From JAYQKL01 sp038142705 (lineage in GTDB: Bacteria > Pseudomonadota > Alphaproteobacteria > RS24): 64,000 nucleotides of DNA. Made by a program: the position numbers and the translations under genes. Positions 34,005 to 41,523 of the stretch are shown piece by piece; the stretch's first letter is position 1, and each line of letters begins with the position of its first letter. The stretch is taken from assembly GCA_965217015.1 (NCBI GenBank), contig OZ244224.1, positions 1,550,001-1,614,000 of the forward strand, given 5' to 3'. The notes under the pieces are model-generated. The model worked only from the letters and a program-made list of their open reading frames with translations. It was not told where the DNA came from and ran no database searches.

Positions 34005-35420
34005 ATGCCAAAGCGCAAAACAGAGAAACCGAGCGAAAATAGCTTTGATGTGCTGCTGGTTGGGGCGGGGCTTGCGGGTCAGGCGGCGGCGCTGGCGCTG
34101 GCGCATGCTGGTGCGCGGGTTGGCCTTATTGGTCTTGATGCAGCAAATGCGGCCTCAAATGGGGCCGCCAAAAACCCCTTAAAAAAGGATAAAAACCCAG
34201 TTAAAGCCCCTGCTACAGACAATACTGCTAAACCGCTATCTGAGCCATTATATATGAATGATATGCGGGTGACCGCGCTCTCGCCTGCCAGTGTGATAAT
34301 GCTGGAAACTCTCACCAGCAGGAATCCAGCCTCAGAAATTGATTGGCGGTCATCGCCGGTGGCACACATGCAGGTGTCAGACGGGCATCCCGATATGGGC
34401 CTCTTGGCTGGCGCGCTGGCACTTCAGGGCGATACAAAAGACCCGCATCTGGCATATATTGTACGCAATCAGGATTTATTATCTGGCATGGCGGCGGCTA
34501 TTCAAGCCGCGCCTAATATTACCCAAATCACCGGCCAGCAAGTGGTTGATATTGCCCCTCCCTCAACCCTACAAGCACCGATTGGGGTGGTGCTGGCTGA
34601 TGGGCAAAGCTATGGCGCCCAGCTTGTCGTTGGAGCTGATGGGCGCCGGTCTTTTGTGCGGCAATTTATGGGCATTGAAACCCTGACCCATGATTATCAG
34701 ACCACGGCGCTGGTGACGACCATAACCCATAGCGCGCCGCATCATCAAAAAGCGTTCCAGCTTTTTCGCCCGCAAGGCCCGCTTGCTAGCCTCCCCCTGG
34801 CTGATAAGCAAATGCCTGATAGGCAACAGGGCAAGAGAAAGGGTCAAAAATCTTTGCATAGCTCGTCATTGGTCTGGCCCGAACCGACCGAACAGGCGCA
34901 GGCGTTGATGGCGCTTGACCCTGATGAGCTGAAAGCAGAAATCAATGACCGCTTTGATGGGCTGTTGGGCGAGATTACCTCTATCGAACCGCCTGCTTCG
35001 TTCCCGCTAAATTTGATGGTCGCGCAAGACTATATTGGGGAACGCTGTGTTTTGCTGGGTGAGGCGGCGCATATTATTCACCCGCTGGCGGGGCAAGGGT
35101 TTAACCTGACTTTGCGCGATGCGGCTATGTTGGCAGATTGTTGGTTTGATGCGCGGCGTCTGGGGCTTGACCCCGGCATGCAGACCGCATTGGCACCTTA
35201 CCAAGCCTTGCGGCGGCGCGATGCCTTGGCGATGTCGGCGCTCACGCATAGTTTGGCGCGCTTGTTTGGTCGCTCTGGCTGGCTGGTTCCTTCGATAAGA
35301 AAACTCGGCCTATCTGTGACGCAGGGGTTTGCGCCTGCGCAACGCCTTGCCCGACAATTTGCAGATACAGGGCTTGGCGCGCCACCGCGTTTATTGCGGG
35401 GTGAGGATTTTACCCCTTAA
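34005..35420 (+). CDS. UbiH/UbiF/VisC/COQ6-family FAD monooxygenase
   Basis: 471 residues. The family hydroxylates the aromatic ring in ubiquinone synthesis. The dinucleotide motif VLLVGAGLAGQAAALALAHAG is near the N-terminus. The UbiH signature YMNDMRVTALSPASV (about 83-97) follows, then the DG motif VVGADGRRSFVR and GERCVLLGEAAHIIHPLAGQGFNLTLRDA near the C-terminus. The usual length is about 400. The extra length comes partly from a Lys/Asn/Ala/Pro-rich insertion at about residues 46-80, between the FAD fold and the signature, which is likely a disordered loop. Position specificity on the ring (C5, C6 or C1) cannot be read. Confidence 0.88.
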   Translation: MPKRKTEKPSENSFDVLLVGAGLAGQAAALALAHAGARVGLIGLDAANAASNGAAKNPLKKDKNPVKAPATDNTAKPLSEPLYMNDMRVTALSPASVIMLETLTSRNPASEIDWRSSPVAHMQVSDGHPDMGLLAGALALQGDTKDPHLAYIVRNQDLLSGMAAAIQAAPNITQITGQQVVDIAPPSTLQAPIGVVLADGQSYGAQLVVGADGRRSFVRQFMGIETLTHDYQTTALVTTITHSAPHHQKAFQLFRPQGPLASLPLADKQMPDRQQGKRKGQKSLHSSSLVWPEPTEQAQALMALDPDELKAEINDRFDGLLGEITSIEPPASFPLNLMVAQDYIGERCVLLGEAAHIIHPLAGQGFNLTLRDAAMLADCWFDARRLGLDPGMQTALAPYQALRRRDALAMSALTHSLARLFGRSGWLVPSIRKLGLSVTQGFAPAQRLARQFADTGLGAPPRLLRGEDFTP

Positions 35421-35620
35421 AGCTGACGCGCCTCATCAGCTAGTAAAATCGGAATGCCATCACGGACAGGAAAAGCCAGCTTTGCTTTATCGCTGACCAG
35501 CTCATTGTTTTTCTTGTCATATTTTAAGGGCTGATGTGTTAAGGGGCAGACCAAAATCTCTAACAGGCTAGGGTCAATCAGGGTCGCATCTTTCGGGTTG
35601 GTTTTACTGTCTTGGCTCAT
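35417..35620 (-). CDS. Trm112 family protein
   Basis: 67 residues. The conserved start of the fold is DPSLLEILVCPLTHQPLKY (about 16-34), followed by KLAFPVRDGIPILLADEARQL. In eukaryotes Trm112 activates several methyltransferases; bacterial homologues are small and poorly characterised. This copy has a single cysteine in VCPLT, so the zinc-ribbon cysteines are not complete, as in many alphaproteobacterial members. It overlaps the monooxygenase stop by 4 bp tail-to-tail. The Lon-domain gene lies 20 bp upstream on the same strand. Confidence 0.88.
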   Translation of the reverse strand: MSQDSKTNPKDATLIDPSLLEILVCPLTHQPLKYDKKNNELVSDKAKLAFPVRDGIPILLADEARQL

Positions 35621-35640
35621 TTCAAGCTCACTATGATGGA

Positions 35641-36306
35641 TTATTGTATCGGGGTGTCCTCGCCCAGCGAGCGCGCCAGCACCATTTCACCAAAGGCAAT
35701 TAAAATATCCGCACGGTGCGAGAGGGTCGGCGCTTCCAACAGAGCTTGCTTTTCTTCTGGCCCGAAAGGCGAAATCACACTGAGCGAATTCACCAACTCT
35801 TCATTGGTCGAGGCGTTGATGGACTCCCAATCGGCATTGAGGTCATGAACATCTAAATATTCCCGCACAATCCCCAAAAGGCGATTGCGATTTTCTTGCT
35901 GCATATCGTGATTTTGTACCAAATCAGCTTGGTAATAATGAAAATCTGTTGCGACCTGACGATAAGGGGTGGTGGTGTCAATTTCATGCACAATTTTAAA
36001 TCGCGAAACGCCAGTCAGGCTGATTAACAGCCGCCCATCATCGGTTTCTGCATAAGAGGTAATCCGCCCCGCACAAGCGGTTTGGTTCAAAATAGATTTG
36101 CCGTCAGGGTGGACACCAAGCCCTGCATGCGGCTGCACCATGCCGATAAGCTTATGGCTGGCCAGCGCGTCATCAATCATTTTCAAATAGCGCGGCTCAA
36201 AAATATTCAGGGGAATGACCACGCGCGGTAAAAGCAAGGATCCCGATAGGGGAAATACGGGCAGAATTTCCGGAAAATCATCTGGGGATTTATAATGTTT
36301 GCGCAT
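35641..36306 (-). CDS. Lon N-terminal (substrate-binding) domain protein
   Basis: 221 residues. It consists only of the Lon N-terminal PUA-like domain, without ATPase or protease parts: ILPVFPLSGSLLLPRVVIPLNIFEPRYLKMIDDALASHKLIGMVQP near the N-terminus, then GCAGRITSYAETDDGRLLISLTGVSRFKI. The C-terminal part is helical (EELVNSLSVISPFGPEEKQALLEA). Such stand-alone proteins are common in alphaproteobacteria beside thioredoxin and Trm112 genes, exactly as here. Their role is not established; substrate binding in protein quality control is inferred from Lon. Confidence 0.9.
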   Translation of the reverse strand: MRKHYKSPDDFPEILPVFPLSGSLLLPRVVIPLNIFEPRYLKMIDDALASHKLIGMVQPHAGLGVHPDGKSILNQTACAGRITSYAETDDGRLLISLTGVSRFKIVHEIDTTTPYRQVATDFHYYQADLVQNHDMQQENRNRLLGIVREYLDVHDLNADWESINASTNEELVNSLSVISPFGPEEKQALLEAPTLSHRADILIAFGEMVLARSLGEDTPIQ

Positions 36307-36336
36307 TGTTTATTATTGCCTGTCTTTCACCAAGAT

Positions 36337-37335
36337 TTAACTGAACAAAAGAGACGATAGCTGGCGCCGCCCGGCTTTTGTTGCTTCGTCCATGGCCCCA
36401 TAAGCATCAAATAATTCAATCAGTTGCTTGCGGGCCGCGTCATCATTCCAATTAGCTTGTTTTGCAATAATGGCAAGCAAGGCGTCCACGGCCTCCTCCC
36501 GCCGGTTCGCGGCATGATAAGCGAGCGCTAAATCAAACCGCGCCTGATGGTCGTTTTCATTCTCGGCAAGAGCGGCGAGCAGATTCTCAATATCGCCTGT
36601 GTCTTCGGCTTTCTCAGCCAGCTCCAATTGAGCTTTCAGCGCCAAAACATCAGGATTATTGGCCTGAGCAGGCGGGATAGAGGCAAGAATTTCACGCGCC
36701 GCATCACCCGCATCAATCGCTAAATAAGTTTGTGCCAGCCCAACCAGTGCGTCCGGATTTTCAGCTTCTAAATCTAAAGCAGCAGAGAAAAATTCGGTTG
36801 CTTTGCCAAAATCCTGCGCCTCAAGGGCGGCTTTGCCTGCCTCGCAAAGCTTGTCAAAATCACTTGGGCCAAGATTGCCGCCAAGATTTTTCTCAATAAA
36901 AGCTTTAAGCTCGCTTTCTGGCAGCGCACCCATAAACCCGTCAACGGGCTGGCCATTTTTAAAGGCGAAAACAGCCGGTATGGATTGCACCTGAAGTTGT
37001 TGCGCGATTTGTGGGTGTTCATCAATGTTCATTTTGGCCAGCCTGACTGCCCCACCCGCTTGTTGCACAAGCTTTTCTAGCACGGGCGTGAGTTGCTTGC
37101 AGGGGCCGCACCAGGGGGCCCAAAAATCAACCAAAACAAGCTGGGTTTTAGATGCCTCCACAACATCAGCCATAAAGCTTTGGGTTGTGGTGTCGACAAT
37201 CAGCGCGTTATCCGTGCCATTATTAGCCTGATGCCTGTCTGGGTTACTGGCTGGGTTACTGGCTGGATTATCGCCTGGATTATCAGCTTGCTCTTGCGGT
37301 ATTGGCATATTGCCAGGATTTAAATCATTATTCAT
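36337..37335 (-). CDS. Thioredoxin-TPR co-chaperone (CnoX/YbbN family)
   Basis: 332 residues. A flexible N-terminus (about 1-45) has four NPAS/NPGD-like repeats encoded by a 12-bp tandem array. The thioredoxin domain (about 48-155) has LVDFWAPWCGPCKQLTPVLEKL with an intact CGPC active site, and the cis-Pro motif SIPAVFAFKNG. The C-terminal half contains tetratricopeptide-like helices (FGKATEFFSAALDLEAENPDALVGLAQTYLA and repeats). E. coli CnoX, the model, protects substrates from oxidation and passes them to GroEL. Here the CGPC would allow real disulfide chemistry. It is the first gene of the minus-strand run with the Lon-domain gene (30 bp gap). Confidence 0.9.
   Translation of the reverse strand: MNNDLNPGNMPIPQEQADNPGDNPASNPASNPDRHQANNGTDNALIVDTTTQSFMADVVEASKTQLVLVDFWAPWCGPCKQLTPVLEKLVQQAGGAVRLAKMNIDEHPQIAQQLQVQSIPAVFAFKNGQPVDGFMGALPESELKAFIEKNLGGNLGPSDFDKLCEAGKAALEAQDFGKATEFFSAALDLEAENPDALVGLAQTYLAIDAGDAAREILASIPPAQANNPDVLALKAQLELAEKAEDTGDIENLLAALAENENDHQARFDLALAYHAANRREEAVDALLAIIAKQANWNDDAARKQLIELFDAYGAMDEATKAGRRQLSSLLFS
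37239..37286. repeat. 12-bp tandem repeat in the thioredoxin-TPR gene
   Basis: Four units at 37239, 37251, 37263 and 37275: two exact CTGGGTTACTGG, then two diverged CTGGATTATCRS. On the coding strand they encode the NPGD/NPAS repeats of the disordered N-terminus. In-frame unit length. Confidence 0.8.
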
Positions 37336-37500
37336 GTTAACCTCTCACCCTCTATAAATGGGGTTTTTAATGCCATTTGCCAAGTGCAGATGTGAAAATT
37401 TTACCGCAATTTCATCTGAATTCAAAAACCCCGAAAACAGGCTTGCAAATCCTGTTTTGTTAAGGCATAACACTCTGGCTGGAAATACACCAGCCGCTTA

Positions 37501-37575
37501 GCGGGCGTAGCTCAGGGGTAGAGCACAACCTTGCCAAGGTTGGGGTCGTGAGTTCGAATCTCATCGCCCGCTCCA
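37501..37575 (+). tRNA. tRNA-Gly (anticodon GCC)
   Basis: A full cloverleaf: acceptor GCGGGCG/CGCCCGC, D-arm GCTCAGGGGTAGAGC, anticodon stem CAACC/GGTTG around TTGCCAA with GCC at 37533-37535, and T-arm GTGAGTTCGAATCTCAT. The discriminator is T and CCA is genome-encoded (37573-37575). It reads Gly GGC/GGT codons. It lies alone between the thioredoxin-TPR gene and the DUF3426-like gene, both on the minus strand, so it has its own promoter. Confidence 0.97.
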
Positions 37576-37622
37576 GTTTCTCATATTCTCATATTTATTT
37601 TTTATTTATTTGGCGGGTTTAA

Positions 37623-38480
37623 TTATTCCCGCGCCGTGCTGTGATGCACTGCCATCACATTTTGCAGGCCGTCCGGTATGGTGAAAAGGCGGGTCGTGAT
37701 GGCCGTGCGCTCTTGCGGGTCAAGCTGTTGACCGCTGGTGTCAATTTGCCAGCTGGCCATAACCTTCTCTTCCGCGCCGGTTAAATAAATATCAATCTTG
37801 CCCAGTTTTTGTGCCTGCTGGCTGTTATTTTGCAGGTCAATATTGATGAGCAAAGTTTCGCCGAGCTGGCTATCGATGCGCTCGAATGAAACGGCTGTGA
37901 CATGAAGACCTTGACCGTCCAACTGTGCAATATCGCGCGCAGAGGGGGCTTGTTTAAGGGCATATAAATAGGTGCCAAATGCCGTTGCGCCAAGCAACAG
38001 TGTGACGGTGATGGCCAGCAGAAAAGACCAGACCAGTATTTTAACGCGCCCCGGTTTTGGCGGCGTATCGGTGCCTAATGCAGGAAAAAGCGCATCAGGG
38101 GTTAAGGGGGTTAAGGGCGGATTGGGCGGATTGGGCGTTTCTGGCAAAAGAGCGGCCGGGTCATCTGCAAGGTCTAAAATAATTTCTGTGTCTGCATCTT
38201 CAGGTGCATCATCTTCAGTTGCGGCGCCTTCAGTTTCGTTATTATCGCGCGCGTCGTGCGTCTGAATCTCCTGCACAAAATCGGACAGGGTTTCATTCAG
38301 CGCGTCATCAGGCAGGCCTGCGCCATCTGCATATTCTTGAGAGGCCTGCGCGAGGCCTAGAATTGTTTCAGCCGACTCGTCGTCAAAGCCTTCTTCAGCC
38401 TCGTTATTCGTCCCTGCTTCCGTTATGGGCGCAGGGGCTTTTTTTGATAAAAATCCAAATAAACGCAACGCATTCACCAC
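37623..38480 (-). CDS. DUF3426-like single-pass membrane protein lacking a zinc ribbon
   Basis: 285 residues from the GTG at 38480; a TTG at 38528 is possible but would leave no room for the divergent promoters. After MVNALRLFGFLSKKA comes a very acidic stretch (about 20-125) and a Pro/Thr repeat encoded by a 9-bp tandem array (38098-38136). A membrane helix follows at about 148-171 (VLVWSFLLAITVTLLLGATAFGTYLYAL after a basic stop). The C-terminal domain (ERIDSQLGETLLINIDLQNNSQQAQKLGKIDIYL, then WQIDTSGQQLDPQERTAITTRL) has the beta-sandwich look of DUF3426/FxLYD-type proteins. The N-terminal MJ0042 zinc ribbon usually fused to DUF3426 is missing. Divergent from tpsB; a link to it is only positional. 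Confidence 0.7.
   Translation of the reverse strand: MVNALRLFGFLSKKAPAPITEAGTNNEAEEGFDDESAETILGLAQASQEYADGAGLPDDALNETLSDFVQEIQTHDARDNNETEGAATEDDAPEDADTEIILDLADDPAALLPETPNPPNPPLTPLTPDALFPALGTDTPPKPGRVKILVWSFLLAITVTLLLGATAFGTYLYALKQAPSARDIAQLDGQGLHVTAVSFERIDSQLGETLLINIDLQNNSQQAQKLGKIDIYLTGAEEKVMASWQIDTSGQQLDPQERTAITTRLFTIPDGLQNVMAVHHSTARE
38098..38136. repeat. 9-bp tandem repeat in the DUF3426-like gene
   Basis: Units GGGGTTAAG at 38098 and 38107, then GGCGGATTG at 38116 and 38125. They encode the PNPPNPPLTPLTP stretch between the acidic region and the membrane helix. Confidence 0.75.
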
Positions 38481-38565
38481 TATAATTACACTCAAAATTA
38501 GTTTATAATTTATTGCGCTTTCGTCCAATCTTTTATTGGGCGCAAAGGCATATGTAAAAGTGGGA

Positions 38566-41172
38566 GTGGGTTTGCGTAATTATAAGGCAGCTATCATTTG
38601 CGCCCTGACTTTTTTTGTTGCAAGTGAAGCGAGGGCGTCGGTGCCTATGTCGGTGCCTATGTCGGTGTCTATGTCGGTGTCCGATAATGCGTGCGCGCGG
38701 CCCATCGCGGCTTTTCGTTTAACCTCTCCACATGCTTTGGCGCCTGATTTCATTGCTGATTTTGCCAGCCAGACCCTGCCCGAATGTTATGACCGCAGCG
38801 CCTCTTTGCGCTTGACGGAGCGCCTGACCGACCAGCTGGCCACCCAGCTTTTGGCAAATCAATTGGCATTTAACGCGATTGATGTTCAGGCTCCTGATGA
38901 TAAAGGGGTTCTGCAAATCACCATTCGTGATGAAACAAGCGCTGCGAATTTCATCAATGAGTTTCGCCCCTTGCGTCCAGGCACCAGCGATTTATCTGTC
39001 TCTCGCATTATTGGTACGGCGCAAGAAGGCGAGGCGGTGAGTGTTTATATCGCGCTTTCTGGCGCGCAGGCGCGTGATTTGGCACTTGACCTCAAAATTG
39101 AATGGCTGCGAGATGGTGTCGCCATTCAAGGCGCCAATCAGGTTGACTATCGCCTCACGCCAGAAGATGTGGGCGCGGTGATTGGCGCGCAAATATATGC
39201 CTATGATGAAAATGGGCGTTTGCTGGACGCCAAGCGTGTCACCATGCAAATGCCTGTAGAGGGAATTGAGCGTTTGCCCTTTATTGAGAATTTGCGGATT
39301 GCTGGCCAACCACAAGTTGGACAGAAACTATCTGCCGATTATCAGTTTCGAGACCCGAACCCCGATGACGCAGAGGGCGAGACAGAAATTATTTGGCTAC
39401 GCGATAATAAAAAAATTGCAGGGGCCATGGGGCGTGACTACCAACTCACACTGGACGATATCGGCAAGCAAATTTCTGTGCGCGTGCGCCCCAAAAGCGA
39501 TGATGGGTTGGCTGGCTATGCGACCAGCTTTGTTTTGCCGCGCAAAGTTGAGGGCGCCACCGAGCTGGCCGAAACATTGCCCCGCCCTGGCGCGCCCGCT
39601 AAAATCCCCACTAAAGTCATTGCTGAGGGGCTGAAGCTGCGCGCGGGCGATACAGACCGTTTGGCTGGTTTTTCTGATATTGACTCAGGCATCATCACGC
39701 CAGCGGAGTTTGATGTGATTTTGTCTGACAAAAAAGGCAAGGTCATCAATCGCGATTTGTTGCGGGACATTTTAGACCAGATCAATGCGCTCTATTTGGA
39801 TAAGGGCTTTGAGTTATCGCGCGCGCTTGTGCCTCAACAGGAAGTGCGTAATGGCATTTTGAAATTGCAATTGGTTGAGGCGCGGATTGGCGCGCTTGAG
39901 GTTATCGAGCCGGGTCGCCTAGACCCTAATTTTATTATCGAGTCGCTGGGTCTTGCGCCGGGTGATTGGGTCTCGCTCAAGCAGCTGGAAACATCTTTGC
40001 GCCGTTATAATGCAACCAATAAAAGTAAAATCAGCACACAGGTGGCGGCGGGCTCGGAGTTTGGCGAAACAGATGTGTTTGTGAAAGTGCAGGAGCCAGA
40101 TTTTGTGGAATGGCCAAGTTTGCGGGCGGATAATTATGCGTCTGATGTGGCAGGCTTTAACCAGCAATCGCTGAATATTACCTTTAACAATCTGTTCCAC
40201 CGTGACGATGAAACAAGTTTTAACTATCTCAATAGTGACGGCACGGAGTCGATGAGCTTTAGCTTTTCGCTACCCGTCAATACGCATGGCACCAATCTTG
40301 CCATAAGCGGCACAAAATCAAACACGCGGTTTGTTGAAGACGGGCCCGGCGCATCTGGCACAGTTGGCACGCGCGGCAATTCTTATGCCCGTGCGCTTAG
40401 CCTGTCGCACCCATTATATTTTGATGATAAATTTGCCCTATTTGGGTCCTTTGGTTATGCCTATAGCTATTCAGATGTGACCCTTATCAACGCGCAGGAA
40501 AAACTAACCGAAAACCGTATTACGAAATTATCGGTTTCTTTGCCTGCAAGCTATGAGAGCGAGAAATTTAAGGCAACCCTCACGCCAAGCTATAATGTTC
40601 TTGAGACATCAGCCAAGTCTGAAGTGTTTGGTGTGCTGAATGAGGACTGGTTGCAGGTCTATAAGCTCGAGACATCTTTATCGCGCTATTTGAATAAATA
40701 TCTAACGGCCAGTTTTCGGGCGGACGGGGCTTATACGAGTGATAAGCGCTCACTTAATTTCCCAACCGAAGTTATCACTATTGGTGGCCCGCGCTCGGTG
40801 CGTGCCTACCAGCCGGGGGCGTCAAGCGGTATGAAAGGGTATTTATTGTCGCTTGAATTGCGCTCGGAATTGGGCAATTGGGGCTGGGTGACTTTGCCCG
40901 AATGGATGCCGTCTGTTCAGCCCTATGTTTTTTATGACTATGCTTATGCCCAAAGCCGCGCCGATATTAAAGACCGGCAGGATTACTGGTCAGGCGTCGG
41001 GGTCGGCCTCACCATACCAGTGATTGCTGAATATTTGAGCTTCGACATGTATCACGCATGGGCGTTGGATAATAATGTTCACGAAGCCCAGAAAAAAGCC
41101 GCGAAAGAAGAGCCTATCAAGTTTTCTTTGGTTGCGCGCATTAAGTTTAATCAAAACAAAGATGAGGAATAA
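38566..41172 (+). CDS. TpsB outer-membrane transporter (FhaC/ShlB family) with N-terminal Ig-like domains
   Basis: 868 residues from the GTG at 38566, which gives a clean signal peptide ending SEARA near residue 24; the frame is open back to a TTG at 38536. Typical TpsB is about 550-600 residues. The extra N-terminus holds a short MSVP/MSVS repeat and two Ig-like repeats (about 159-232 and 239-330). Both share the pattern WLRD-x-IxGA-x-YxLTxxDxG (EWLRDGVAIQGANQVDYRLTPEDVG is the first). Two POTRA domains follow (about 362-450 and 450-515), with INALYLDKGFELSRALVPQQEV typical of POTRA_2. The beta-barrel runs from about 515 to the end and has the L6-type motif GGPRSVRAYQPG, with Ala where VRGY is usual. 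It should export the TpsA encoded downstream. Confidence 0.9.
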   Translation: MGLRNYKAAIICALTFFVASEARASVPMSVPMSVSMSVSDNACARPIAAFRLTSPHALAPDFIADFASQTLPECYDRSASLRLTERLTDQLATQLLANQLAFNAIDVQAPDDKGVLQITIRDETSAANFINEFRPLRPGTSDLSVSRIIGTAQEGEAVSVYIALSGAQARDLALDLKIEWLRDGVAIQGANQVDYRLTPEDVGAVIGAQIYAYDENGRLLDAKRVTMQMPVEGIERLPFIENLRIAGQPQVGQKLSADYQFRDPNPDDAEGETEIIWLRDNKKIAGAMGRDYQLTLDDIGKQISVRVRPKSDDGLAGYATSFVLPRKVEGATELAETLPRPGAPAKIPTKVIAEGLKLRAGDTDRLAGFSDIDSGIITPAEFDVILSDKKGKVINRDLLRDILDQINALYLDKGFELSRALVPQQEVRNGILKLQLVEARIGALEVIEPGRLDPNFIIESLGLAPGDWVSLKQLETSLRRYNATNKSKISTQVAAGSEFGETDVFVKVQEPDFVEWPSLRADNYASDVAGFNQQSLNITFNNLFHRDDETSFNYLNSDGTESMSFSFSLPVNTHGTNLAISGTKSNTRFVEDGPGASGTVGTRGNSYARALSLSHPLYFDDKFALFGSFGYAYSYSDVTLINAQEKLTENRITKLSVSLPASYESEKFKATLTPSYNVLETSAKSEVFGVLNEDWLQVYKLETSLSRYLNKYLTASFRADGAYTSDKRSLNFPTEVITIGGPRSVRAYQPGASSGMKGYLLSLELRSELGNWGWVTLPEWMPSVQPYVFYDYAYAQSRADIKDRQDYWSGVGVGLTIPVIAEYLSFDMYHAWALDNNVHEAQKKAAKEEPIKFSLVARIKFNQNKDEE
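38641..38680. repeat. 12-bp tandem repeat at the mature N-terminus of TpsB
   Basis: GTGCCTATGTCG at 38641 and 38653, GTGTCTATGTCG at 38665, and a partial fourth unit. Encodes VPMS/VSMS repeats just after the signal-peptide cleavage site. The unit keeps the reading frame, so it cannot be an on/off phase-variation switch. Confidence 0.85.
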
Positions 41173-41183
41173 GAGTTAGTTCT

Positions 41184-41190
41184 AGGAGGG
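41184..41190 (+). promoter_or_regulatory. Strong ribosome-binding site of the small membrane protein gene
   Basis: AGGAGGG ends 4 bp before the ATG at 41195. It is the best Shine-Dalgarno of the secretion locus and shows that the 97-codon frame is a translated gene, not a chance ORF. Confidence 0.8.
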
Positions 41191-41194
41191 AAAA

Positions 41195-41488
41195 ATGGAA
41201 AAGAAACGCGATATATTGCTAATCGGTTTGGGGGTGTGGTCTGTCATTGCGGCGGTGATTTTAGCTTTAGTGGCTTGGTCTCATCTCTCAAACAAAGTCT
41301 ATGAGTCTGGTGTGCTGAATGGCGCAACGGAAACCGCCGCGCGAATTTATAATGATATTATTGATAAATCAGCCAATAATGAATGTAACACTGTTTTTGT
41401 GCAGTATGATGGCCGCCGCGTTGACCTGATTAATGTGCGCTGCCTGCAAGTACAAAACACTGGCGAGGAGGCCACAGAGCCGAAATAA
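41195..41488 (+). CDS. Small single-pass membrane protein of unknown function between tpsB and tpsA
   Basis: 97 residues. KKR at 3-5 precedes one hydrophobic helix (about 7-28, ILLIGLGVWSVIAAVILALVAW), so the N-terminus should be cytoplasmic and the remaining 70 residues periplasmic. The periplasmic part has two cysteines (C64 in NECNT and C83 in VRCLQ), which could form a disulfide, flanking VFVQYDGRRVDLINV. I recognise no family. It starts 22 bp after tpsB and ends 35 bp before tpsA, on the same strand, so it is very probably part of the same operon. A periplasmic helper for the giant exoprotein is a reasonable guess and nothing more. Confidence 0.8.
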   Translation: MEKKRDILLIGLGVWSVIAAVILALVAWSHLSNKVYESGVLNGATETAARIYNDIIDKSANNECNTVFVQYDGRRVDLINVRCLQVQNTGEEATEPK

Positions 41489-41523
41489 TTTTTGTTGTTT
41501 TCGGTCAGTTGAGTTGAGTGGTT

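Noticed and set aside
37501..37575. tRNA-Gly as attachment site of a genomic island carrying the secretion locus
   Set aside because: No second copy of the tRNA 3' end was found downstream to 64000, no integrase is present, and the DUF3426-like gene lies between. The far border could lie outside the window.
38641..38680. Phase-variation switch in tpsB
   Set aside because: The 12-bp unit preserves the frame, so slippage cannot turn the gene off.
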